A DNA stretch of 6,675 nucleotides from Candidatus Omnitrophota bacterium (GTDB lineage Bacteria > Omnitrophota > Gorgyraeia > Gorgyraeales > Gorgyraeaceae), in the NCBI GenBank assembly GCA_013202925.1, contig JABMRA010000037.1, positions 1-6,675 on the forward strand, given 5' to 3'. The notes below the pieces were generated by a model. That model saw only the letters and a list, made by a program, of their open reading frames with translations. It searched no databases and was not told where the DNA came from. Every line of letters starts with the position of its first letter. Position 1 is the first letter of the stretch. Shown one piece after another: positions 1 to 6,639 of the stretch. The position numbers and the translations under genes are program-made.

Positions 1-2084
1 GCCTTAAGCTGGACATAGACACAGGCAAGGAAGAAGGCTTTAATGCATACGGCCAGATAGTAATAGACCCGTGGAGCTTTGTAGGAAAAGAGGATGTAAG
101 GATCAGTTCTGCTGCTCCGGAAGGCGGCGACAATGTTGACATAGAATTAAAATACTGGTCTAACACCAGAAGCACTATAAATGAGATATATCGCTCAAGA
201 AAAGGCAATATTATAAATCTCAATGAGATCAAGATCGTAGATGGAAAGACCACGGCCAGCATCCCGACAGGTATAACTGACTGGGCAACTACGTTTAACC
301 CTGTACCCACAGGCACAGCAATAGACTGGCGTTACATGCCATTGAGGAAGTTATGGCTGGATTATGGCACAGGAGAAGAGGGATTCAATTCAAGGCTTTT
401 TTTAATGGCAGACCAGGCAGAGGCATTGACTTCTGATGACCCGCTAAGGCTTTCCAATAACCATGTGTACTGGGAAGAGAGCCCATGGCTGGATGAATAC
501 GAACCGAGTCTAATCTTTTATCCGGATAGCGGACAGAGACCTGTTAAAAAGGGCAGATGGATAAGGCGGCATTCCTTTTTTACCAAGGATAGCGATTATA
601 ACAGGCTTACTTTTCTGCGCGGCATATCTTTGGGCGGCGGGATATATGATAATACATCCTACAATATGACCGTGGCCACGCCCATGAGCCTGTGGGATGA
701 TTATGAGAATGTTACAAGCATACCCCTGGCAGTGAGGCTAAAAAGCGAGGTCTCGCCTGATCTGACGCTGGGTTCGGTCTACACCTTTAAGGGCGGCATG
801 GATAATGACAGCCTGGAGGCCATGAACAATGTGCTGGGATTTGACGCCGCATACAATCTTAATCCTGAATGGCAGATCTTTGGAGAGATCGCAGCCAGTG
901 CTACTGAAGTGGATGAGGCAAACGGCAGGCAAAATGATTACGATGGATTTGCGTATAGCCTGGGTTTTAAAAGTGAACCCACAAAGACAAAGGTCTCCCT
1001 GAGTTATATGGCCCAGGATTTTTATCCAGCGCTTTCTAATTACAGGTATACGAGGCGCGACCAGTTCTACAGCAAGCATATAAGATTTTCAGAATTACCG
1101 GAACAGGACCAGGCCATTGCCATCGGAGACGGTATTGACAGGGGCCGCGTGGTTTTGGGCGTAGAGACCACCAGGGATTTTTTAAACGATGATTTAAATG
1201 CAAGGATAAATTTAAGGAATGTCCGTAAGGATAACGGTAAATACATTGAGACAGTTTCCAGGCTTGAGACGACTTATGCCATGACCCCGCAGCTTACTGT
1301 GAAAGGCCTGGCCCTATATCAGCACCTACCAAAGACTACAGCCGGCTACGACCCTCTTATATACGCAAAGACCTCGTATGGATTCACGGATTATTACAGC
1401 GAAGAAGATATATTCGTGGAGAATGCAGATGTCGAAGACGGCAAGGACCCCTCAATAGGGACCTTTAGTTTGGGGGCAAGGTATGATCTTAGCGAAAACA
1501 TGGCATGGGAAGGTGTTTACGAGAGGACCAATGACCCAGGGGATTCTCCTCGAGGCCTTTTGAATGATTCTTATGTGTCAACAGAAACAAAAGACGGTAT
1601 GTTGCTGGATAAATTGGTCCCATTCTTATATGACCAGGACATGTTTGAGATGCCTCCCTATGACTATTACGATATCTATAAGACAAAATTGATCTACAGG
1701 CCTTTTTCAAAACTTACCGGCATATTGAGCTTTACGCGCAACGTAAATAAGTATGCCATTGGCCTGGATGACAACATCAATCATATAGGATTAGAGCTGG
1801 ATTACAAGCACAATGAAAGACTTACCTTTGGCTTCAAATATATCTATTCGAAACTGAAAGATGTCTACAGGCAAAATCAAGAAGGGGGCGTGCATTACGA
1901 GGGCCACCACAATTTCTTTGCCGAGTTAGACTACAATATAGATGAAGAGCAGAAGTTCAGTCTGCTATTCGGAGAGTTTGTTGCATATGCACCGTTAGAA
2001 GACCTGTACGCTCCGGCTAAATGGTCACTCTCCGCCCTGGACACACAGCATATAGTAAGAATGTTCTATAACCGTAAATTTTAA
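1..2084 (+). CDS. Large outer-membrane beta-barrel-like protein, 5' end outside the window (partial)
   Basis: The frame is open from base 3 to the TAA at 2082-2084, giving 693 visible residues. The Met codon at 336 is internal: coding-like sequence with no stop runs upstream of it to the window edge. From about visible residue 200 onward there are many short alternating polar/hydrophobic, aromatic-rich strands separated by acidic, Gly/Asn/Asp-rich turns. The protein ends in MFYNRKF, and a C-terminal Phe is the usual recognition signal of BAM-inserted barrels. Visible residues 1-200 look like a soluble beta-sandwich region with two diverged copies of a motif (LxLDxxTGxEEGFN at residues 1-14 and 117-129). 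No TonB-dependent receptor plug or other named family was recognised, so substrate and exact function are unknown. A surface or outer-membrane location is inferred. The ROK gene follows after 34 bp with no terminator, suggesting co-transcription. Confidence 0.75.
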   Translation, partial: LKLDIDTGKEEGFNAYGQIVIDPWSFVGKEDVRISSAAPEGGDNVDIELKYWSNTRSTINEIYRSRKGNIINLNEIKIVDGKTTASIPTGITDWATTFNPVPTGTAIDWRYMPLRKLWLDYGTGEEGFNSRLFLMADQAEALTSDDPLRLSNNHVYWEESPWLDEYEPSLIFYPDSGQRPVKKGRWIRRHSFFTKDSDYNRLTFLRGISLGGGIYDNTSYNMTVATPMSLWDDYENVTSIPLAVRLKSEVSPDLTLGSVYTFKGGMDNDSLEAMNNVLGFDAAYNLNPEWQIFGEIAASATEVDEANGRQNDYDGFAYSLGFKSEPTKTKVSLSYMAQDFYPALSNYRYTRRDQFYSKHIRFSELPEQDQAIAIGDGIDRGRVVLGVETTRDFLNDDLNARINLRNVRKDNGKYIETVSRLETTYAMTPQLTVKGLALYQHLPKTTAGYDPLIYAKTSYGFTDYYSEEDIFVENADVEDGKDPSIGTFSLGARYDLSENMAWEGVYERTNDPGDSPRGLLNDSYVSTETKDGMLLDKLVPFLYDQDMFEMPPYDYYDIYKTKLIYRPFSKLTGILSFTRNVNKYAIGLDDNINHIGLELDYKHNERLTFGFKYIYSKLKDVYRQNQEGGVHYEGHHNFFAELDYNIDEEQKFSLLFGEFVAYAPLEDLYAPAKWSLSALDTQHIVRMFYNRKF
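2067..2076 (+). repeat. Remote copy of the promoter repeat word at the end of the outer-membrane protein gene
   Basis: TATAACCGTA here is identical to the 10 bp at 3456-3465 and lies about 43 bp before the ROK start codon, within the last codons of the upstream gene. If the array at 3414-3490 is an operator, this could be an autoregulatory site for the ROK gene. A single match inside coding sequence is weak evidence. Confidence 0.25.
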
Positions 2085-2106
2085 GTAAGTCATTTGACCG
2101 AACTAA

Positions 2107-2113
2107 AAGGAGG
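2107..2113 (+). promoter_or_regulatory. Strong ribosome binding site of the ROK gene
   Basis: AAGGAGG lies 5 nt before the ATG at 2119, a near-complete match to the anti-Shine-Dalgarno sequence. It fixes the start of the ROK gene. It sits in the short 34-bp gap after the outer-membrane protein gene, where no terminator is visible. Confidence 0.8.
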
Positions 2114-2118
2114 GCGCC

Positions 2119-3357
2119 ATGCCTTTGGGAAAAAACCGGCTTTTTGAAAGCAGTCTTCTTTCAGACCATGAGAAAAAGAACTATTCTATCCTGGAGCTTA
2201 TTCGTAGAAACGGCCCTATCACACGAGCTGACATCTCAAAGATAACTGACCTGAATATAGTGACGGTCTCCAATTACATAAATACCTATATCAGCGAGGG
2301 ATTGGTCATCGAGGGCGGCATGGAGGCCTCTTCAGGCGGCAGAAAGCCGAGCCTTGTTAATCTGAACGAGGCCAATGGGTTTGCCATAGGCCTTGACCTC
2401 GGCCACATGGGTGCAGAAGGCACCACCATGGTAGGCATGGTCACAAACCTTTCAGGTAAGGTGATAACAAGGATCGAGAGAGAGAGGCAAAAGGACAGCA
2501 TGGACAGGATCATTGATAAATCCGTTGACCTGATAGATGAGCTTGTAAGCAAGAAAGGCGTTAATAAGGAAAAGGTCAAAGGCGTTGGCATAGGCGTAGG
2601 CGGGGTCATAGACGAGAACCTTGGCACAGTAAGGGACTCTACCAGGAACGGCCTGCGCACGAGTTATATATCCATAAAAGGCCTTATTGAGCAGCGCTTT
2701 GGCGTGCCCTCTTTTCTGGGCAACGACGCTACGTTTGCCGCATTTGGGGAAAAGATGCACGCACTCCCCATGGATGTAGAGGATGTTATATACATGTATT
2801 CTGACGTAGGAAGCGGGATCATTATAAAGGGAGGTATCTATTGCGGCGCCTCAGGCTCAGCAGGTGAGATCCGGGTCAATTATCCCAGAAACGGCGAGTA
2901 CATGAAGCTTTCCAGGAACCTTTCATTCCTATTGCCCCTGGGCCTGGACCTGGGGCTTATAAGCCAGGCAACAAAACTGATAAAGGAAGAAGGGATCAAG
3001 TCCACCATATCTGAAGAGGCAGGGACCAATCTAAAGAACCTGACAGTAGATATTATAATAAACTCGGCAAAGTCCGGAGATACGCTTGCCATAGAGCTTC
3101 TGGAAGATGCAGCTGTGAATATGGGCGTAAGGGTGGCATATCTGGTAAACCTGTTTAACCCTGAGATAGTTATAATAGGCGGGGGCATTGAAAAATCAGG
3201 GAGCCTGTTTCTGGAGCCATTGAGAAGGACTGTGAGAAAATGGGCCTTTGAAGAGCCTGCTAATGTGGTTAAGATAATACCTGCGCATCTTGGCAAAGAC
3301 GCGGTTGCGCTAGGCGGGGCCAGTGTTGTTATAAGGGATGTATTTATTAATGCATAA
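2119..3357 (+). CDS. ROK-family transcriptional regulator (NagC/Mlc/XylR type), lacking the zinc motif
   Basis: The product has 412 residues, a normal length for ROK repressors (ROK sugar kinases are near 300). Residues about 19-67 form a winged helix-turn-helix: ITRADISKITDLNIVTVSNY followed by the wing with SSGGRKP (71-77), the classic ROK repressor signature. The actin-like fold starts at IGLDLG (90-95). GNDA at 201-204 supplies the Asp that is the catalytic base in ROK kinases, NPEIVIIGGG lies at 347-356, and GKDAVALGGAS near 392-402 closes the domain. The family segment after GEIGH is altered: here it reads GEIRV (249-253), so the Glu is kept but the His is lost, and the CxCGxxGC zinc cluster is absent. 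Sugar phosphorylation is therefore unlikely; DNA binding with an altered ligand pocket is inferred. Targets are unknown. The gene lies 34 bp behind the outer-membrane protein gene and 169 bp before the tolC-like gene, whose promoter carries repeats it might bind. Confidence 0.9.
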   Translation: MPLGKNRLFESSLLSDHEKKNYSILELIRRNGPITRADISKITDLNIVTVSNYINTYISEGLVIEGGMEASSGGRKPSLVNLNEANGFAIGLDLGHMGAEGTTMVGMVTNLSGKVITRIERERQKDSMDRIIDKSVDLIDELVSKKGVNKEKVKGVGIGVGGVIDENLGTVRDSTRNGLRTSYISIKGLIEQRFGVPSFLGNDATFAAFGEKMHALPMDVEDVIYMYSDVGSGIIIKGGIYCGASGSAGEIRVNYPRNGEYMKLSRNLSFLLPLGLDLGLISQATKLIKEEGIKSTISEEAGTNLKNLTVDIIINSAKSGDTLAIELLEDAAVNMGVRVAYLVNLFNPEIVIIGGGIEKSGSLFLEPLRRTVRKWAFEEPANVVKIIPAHLGKDAVALGGASVVIRDVFINA

Positions 3358-3365
3358 TTCGCACA

Positions 3366-3405
3366 GTGACTTATGTTCGCTTACTGCGTTCGCTCCATAA
3401 ATCAC
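3366..3405 (+). other. Imperfect stem-loop downstream of the ROK gene
   Basis: GTGACTTATG (3366-3375) pairs with CATAAATCAC (3396-3405) at 9 of 10 positions, the mismatch being C3370/A3401. The 20-nt loop can form a small CGC/GCG stem (3378-3380 with 3386-3388) and contains TTCGCT twice (3376-3381, 3389-3394). No T-run follows, so it is not a standard intrinsic terminator. It could be a transcript 3'-end structure for the ROK mRNA or a fragment of a dispersed repeat; the sequence does not decide which. Confidence 0.4.
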
Positions 3406-3413
3406 GTACTCAT

Positions 3414-3490
3414 TAACCGTATCAAAAACAATATCATCTAACCGTATCAATCTTTTATAACCGTACATTGACAAAAGAATAATCGTATGA
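3414..3490 (+). repeat. Array of four direct repeats, TAACCGTATCAA type, over the tolC-like promoter
   Basis: TAACCGTATCAA occurs exactly at 3414-3425 and 3439-3450. TAACCGTA recurs at 3458-3465, and a degenerate copy TAATCGTATGA lies at 3480-3490. Start-to-start distances are 25, 19 and 22 bp, around two helical turns, so the sites lie roughly on one face of the DNA. Copy 3 abuts the -35 box and copy 4 fills the spacer between -35 and -10. This layout fits an operator for a regulator binding direct repeats, as OmpR/PhoB-type response regulators do, or possibly the neighbouring ROK protein. Which protein binds is not shown. Confidence 0.55.
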
Positions 3491-3496
3491 TATACT
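3468..3496 (+). promoter_or_regulatory. Sigma-70-type promoter of the tolC-like/adaptor operon
   Basis: A perfect -35 hexamer TTGACA (3468-3473) is followed by a 17-bp spacer and the -10 hexamer TATACT (3491-3496), which differs from TATAAT at one base. TG at 3488-3489 makes an extended -10. Transcription would start near 3503, leaving a leader of about 24 nt. Such a strong promoter overlapped by repeats at the -35 edge and in the spacer suggests that repression or tight activation controls it. Confidence 0.75.
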
Positions 3497-3513
3497 TCTC
3501 CATTACAAGTACC

Positions 3514-3518
3514 AGGAG
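3514..3518 (+). promoter_or_regulatory. Ribosome binding site of the tolC-like gene
   Basis: AGGAG lies 8 nt before the ATG at 3527. This supports that start over the next in-frame ATG at 3545, which would also shorten the positively charged n-region of the signal sequence. Confidence 0.75.
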
Positions 3519-3526
3519 AAGGAAAT

Positions 3527-5344
3527 ATGCGTATCAAGCGTATCATGCTATTATATCTTTTTGCAATACTTACGGTTATAGCCATACACCCTACCGTATC
3601 ATTTTCTTATAGTCCATCCAACGAACCTATAGTCCAGTATATAATAGATCTATCTCGGGATATCAATAATTCTATCCAAAAGCCAGAGGGGTCAGCATTA
3701 TATGACTCCAGTGGAGAGGTCAGGCTGAAGCTTCTTCTTTCACCCTGGGGCGAATTAAAGGATGCCTATATCTCTGAGTCTTCAGGCAACAAGGATCTGG
3801 ATAGGACTTCGTTAAAGGCGGTATGGCTCTATGAGAGGTACCAGCCTTTCCCAGAAGAGCTTGGAGAGAAAGACCTCTGGCTGGATGTGCCTATAATATT
3901 TGAGATGCCGGATATGGAAAGGTATGAGACAGCGGTTGGGGAGGAATGGTTTATATTGGATAAGACAGGCGAGGATATACGGATTTCAGGCATGGAGGAT
4001 GCGATTGATATTGCATTGGAAAACCATACAGCCACAAAGATAGCTGAGGAAGAGGTGGCGCTTTCAAGGCTCAAGATCAGTGAGGCAAGACGGGCACTCT
4101 ATCCAGCAGCCAGCCTGAATTATATAGAGACCACAGGCAAGACCACTGGCTCAACCCAGGATTTCACAGATGAGGAGTATAAGGTAAAGTTTGAATACCC
4201 GCTGTATTACGGTTGGAGGCTTAAATATGCGGTTGAACAGGCCATTGCCAATATGGAGGCATCAAGGCATAACTATGATAAGGTGCTGGAAGACCTGAGG
4301 GGCGAGGTAGAGACAGCGTTTTATTCATATCTGGCCACTAAAATCAACGAGAGACTGCAGCACTCCCTTTTGAAAGATACAGAGGAGGTCTTTGACATTG
4401 CCAAGAAGAGGTTTGATCTCGGATTGAGCACCAAGGCCGAGTTTCTTCAGGTAGAGTCCCAGATGAGGCAGATAACCTATCAGGTGACTTCGAGCGAGAA
4501 TGACCTGGCCCTTGCAGAGCTTACCCTGGCCCAGGCAATGAACGTGGAAGACACGGGTAAGCTAAAGGATGTAATAGATATAGACATAGATATGATGGAT
4601 CTGGGACCCATAGATATAGGGGTGGAGCTGGAGGAATGCGTAGAACTTGCCTTTAAGAATAGGCCAGACCTTAAGGCAAGAGAGCACATGGTACAGTTTA
4701 ATGAATACGAGCAGAAGATTGCGAAGAGCAGGGACCAGTTAAAGGTGGACCTTACCGGCTCGTATGGGAGATCCGGGGGTGCGTATGAATCCGAGACAAT
4801 GGAGCTGGGGACTGATTGGTATGTTGGCCTAAAGGTATCAAAGCCCATTGGCGGCAATACGCTTTCCACATCCTATACAGAGGACAAGACAAGCGAAAAA
4901 CATGGCCAGAGTTCCAGGACAGAATCTACCAGCACAGCAGTAGAATTAGGCCTTCTGGACAACCTCCAGAGTCTTTCCGAGAAGAAGACTGCCAGCATTG
5001 CATTGAAAAAGGCCAGGCAGGAATTGGAACAGACAAAAGAGGGTATCTTTAAAGAAGTGAACGAGTCCTATCTAAATTATAAAAAGGGCATATTGCAGGC
5101 AAACGCAAGTTTCAACAAGATGAGATACAGGGAAGAGGAGCTCAAGATTACAAAGGCGCGCTCGGACCTGAATGAGATACCGTATTCAGAGCTTATACAG
5201 GCGCACATGAATCTGACTGATGAAAAGTCATATTATATTGAGGCAATCGGGAGCCTGTATCAGTCCCTGGTAAGATTGAACAAGGCCACGGGCTATGCGC
5301 TTTTTCTGGATAGCGAAAGTTTTATGCTGGCAAACGCCAGATAG
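3527..5344 (+). CDS. TolC-family outer-membrane channel with an N-terminal TonB C-terminal-like domain
   Basis: The product has 605 residues, longer than a usual TolC-family protein (about 420-490). Residues 1-28 are a signal sequence (MRIKR, a hydrophobic core, then VSFSYS). Residues about 37-126 match the TonB C-terminal pattern: YIIDLSRDINNSI, GEVRLKLLLSPWGELKDA, SESSGNKDLD, YQPFPEEL and DVPIIFE at the end. Residues about 155-340 and 368-595 are the two TolC repeats. Each has a start helix (EDAIDIALENH; EECVELAFKNRPDL), barrel strands (YPLYYG; WYVGLKVSKPIGG) and long coiled-coil helices with typical phrases (AKKRFDLGLSTKAEFLQVES; ITKARSDLNEIPYSELIQA). The role would be the outer-membrane exit duct of a tripartite exporter, with the adaptor gene 68 bp downstream. 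The TonB-like part should face the periplasm; its partner is unknown. It might span to peptidoglycan, an inner-membrane energiser or a pump component. The fusion is read from one continuous frame with no sign of a frameshift. Confidence 0.88.
   Translation: MRIKRIMLLYLFAILTVIAIHPTVSFSYSPSNEPIVQYIIDLSRDINNSIQKPEGSALYDSSGEVRLKLLLSPWGELKDAYISESSGNKDLDRTSLKAVWLYERYQPFPEELGEKDLWLDVPIIFEMPDMERYETAVGEEWFILDKTGEDIRISGMEDAIDIALENHTATKIAEEEVALSRLKISEARRALYPAASLNYIETTGKTTGSTQDFTDEEYKVKFEYPLYYGWRLKYAVEQAIANMEASRHNYDKVLEDLRGEVETAFYSYLATKINERLQHSLLKDTEEVFDIAKKRFDLGLSTKAEFLQVESQMRQITYQVTSSENDLALAELTLAQAMNVEDTGKLKDVIDIDIDMMDLGPIDIGVELEECVELAFKNRPDLKAREHMVQFNEYEQKIAKSRDQLKVDLTGSYGRSGGAYESETMELGTDWYVGLKVSKPIGGNTLSTSYTEDKTSEKHGQSSRTESTSTAVELGLLDNLQSLSEKKTASIALKKARQELEQTKEGIFKEVNESYLNYKKGILQANASFNKMRYREEELKITKARSDLNEIPYSELIQAHMNLTDEKSYYIEAIGSLYQSLVRLNKATGYALFLDSESFMLANAR
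3571..3580 (-). repeat. Inverted copy of the promoter repeat inside the tolC-like coding region
   Basis: TACGGTTATA on the + strand is the exact reverse complement of TATAACCGTA at 3456-3465. It lies about 70 bp downstream of the predicted transcription start, within the signal-sequence codons. It could be a downstream operator that helps form a repression loop, or chance codon content. Confidence 0.3.
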
Positions 5345-5366
5345 TTTATCCGCCGCGGCGGATAAA
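5345..5366. repeat. Perfect 22-bp palindrome between the tolC-like and adaptor genes
   Basis: The left arm TTTATCCGCCG is followed directly by its reverse complement CGGCGGATAAA, beginning right after the TAG of the tolC-like gene. As RNA it would form a stem of about 9 bp with a CGCG loop. The A-run that follows is on the wrong side for a + strand terminator, and the - strand has no T-run after the stem. It lies inside a likely operon, so an mRNA processing or stability role, or a copy of a genome-wide iterated palindrome, is more likely than termination. Confidence 0.6.
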
Positions 5367-5412
5367 AAATGTAAACTTACGCTTTGTAGTTGAACTGTAG
5401 AGGCAGCATAAT

Positions 5413-6633
5413 ATGAAAAAGTCAAAGAGGATATTGATAGGTTTTATACTTTTGTGGGTAGTGGGATTTTTGGTCATATGGGGCATTACGATGTTTAAAA
5501 AATCCCCTATCAAGAAATTTGGCATTCCGGGGATAATGACAGGCAGCGGGGCAGGAGAGGTGCCGGGCATGGGTTTGGCCGATGAAGAGCCAGGCAGGCC
5601 TTCTGGTCCAGCGCCGGCAAGTGATGCAGTGCCGGTCAGGTGCTACAGGGTGGGCCTGACAGACTTTAAGGACGACCTGCCTGTGATGGGTATTGTAAAA
5701 GGCGCATTGGAGATAAATCTCAAGTTTGAGATAAACGGCGTAATAGAATCCATTGATTTCAGAGAAGGGGATATTATTTACGAAGGGGATTTAATAGCTA
5801 CCCTGGACAAGAAGGATGCGAATCTAAAGGTGGAGTATTCCGAAAGCAAATTGGGTTCTGCCAAGATCCAATATCTTGCAGCTAAAAAGAAGCTGGAGAT
5901 ACATGAGAATCTTTATGAGATAGGCGGTATTATAAAGGCAAAATTGGAAGAGGTGGAGCTGGAGGTAAAGAGCGCAGAGATGCAGGCGGAGTCAGCCGAG
6001 GTAGAGCTTAAGTCAGCACAGGCAGAACTTGAGAAGACAAACCTCTATGCACCGCGCGGCGGGGTCCTGGGCTCCAGGGATTCAGAGATAGGTGAATTCG
6101 TTACATCGCAGAATAATATCGCTACGTTATACGACATCACGGAGGTGTTTGTAGAGCTTGGCATAGTGGAAAAGGATATAGATAAGATCGCGCTTGGTCA
6201 GGACGTGAAGATCAGCGTGGATGCGCATCCTGGCGAGGGCTTTACAGGGACAGTGGACAATGTGTTTCCTGTTATTGAAGGAAAGTCCAGGACCTTGACT
6301 GTCAGGGTAAGGGTCCAGAATCAAGAGGCCATGCTTCTGCCCGGCATGTTTGCAAGGGCCATGATCACAGTCGCGGAATTCACTGACGCAATAGTGGTCC
6401 CGAGCATGAGTTTAGACAAAACAGACGAAGGCTATAAGATCTTTACGGTTGACGAGAGGGGCAATGCTGCTTCCTCCAGGATCGTGCAGGTGGCCTACGT
6501 GACTACGGATTACACGGTCATTGCCTCCGGCCTTTATGAAGGCGAGTTAGTGGTGACTGATGTGCCGCAGGAGCTCAAGGACGGCATGCCTGTGAACATC
6601 CTAGAGGTCCAGGAGAGCATCATCGAAGACTGA
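5413..6633 (+). CDS. RND-type efflux periplasmic adaptor (membrane fusion protein, AcrA/HlyD-like)
   Basis: The product has 406 residues, normal for an RND adaptor. Residues 7-27 form an N-terminal membrane segment after MKKSKR. No lipobox Cys is seen, so it is probably anchored by an uncleaved helix. A Gly/Pro-rich linker (about 38-70) follows. The lipoyl halves are at about 103-132 (FEINGVIESIDFREGDIIYE...) and 207-242 (EKTNLYAPRGGVLG...IATLYD), flanking a short alpha-helical hairpin (136-206) rich in Lys/Glu/Ala. The beta-barrel domain is about 243-322, with LLPGMFARAMI at 308-318, and the membrane-proximal domain is about 326-398. The protein should join the outer-membrane channel encoded just upstream to an inner-membrane RND pump, which would be expected to the right of the window. 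A modest Shine-Dalgarno AGAGG (5399-5403) lies 9 nt before the ATG. The substrate is not predictable from these residues. Confidence 0.92.
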   Translation: MKKSKRILIGFILLWVVGFLVIWGITMFKKSPIKKFGIPGIMTGSGAGEVPGMGLADEEPGRPSGPAPASDAVPVRCYRVGLTDFKDDLPVMGIVKGALEINLKFEINGVIESIDFREGDIIYEGDLIATLDKKDANLKVEYSESKLGSAKIQYLAAKKKLEIHENLYEIGGIIKAKLEEVELEVKSAEMQAESAEVELKSAQAELEKTNLYAPRGGVLGSRDSEIGEFVTSQNNIATLYDITEVFVELGIVEKDIDKIALGQDVKISVDAHPGEGFTGTVDNVFPVIEGKSRTLTVRVRVQNQEAMLLPGMFARAMITVAEFTDAIVVPSMSLDKTDEGYKIFTVDERGNAASSRIVQVAYVTTDYTVIASGLYEGELVVTDVPQELKDGMPVNILEVQESIIED

Positions 6634-6639
6634 ATGTTT

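Noticed and set aside
336..2084. Outer-membrane protein gene starting at ATG 336
   Set aside because: The same frame is open and protein-like back to base 3, includes a homologous motif copy, and no ribosome binding site precedes 336.
1..2084. Outer-membrane protein as a TonB-dependent receptor
   Set aside because: No plug-domain motif or TonB box is visible, although the missing N-terminus leaves this open.
2119..3357. ROK gene as a sugar kinase
   Set aside because: The N-terminal HTH, 412-residue length and loss of the His/zinc motif point to a regulator.
3414..3490. Repeat array as a CRISPR or replication iterons
   Set aside because: Units are only 8-12 bp with short uneven spacing, overlap a promoter, and have no cas, rep or dnaA-box context.
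4816..5052. Small + strand frame of 78 codons inside the tolC-like gene, and several - strand frames across all genes
   Set aside because: They overlap well-supported coding regions, have no ribosome binding sites of note, and show low-complexity composition typical of shadow frames.
5345..5370. Palindrome plus A-run as an intrinsic terminator
   Set aside because: The A-run follows the stem on the + strand and no T-run follows it on either strand, so the orientation is wrong for termination.
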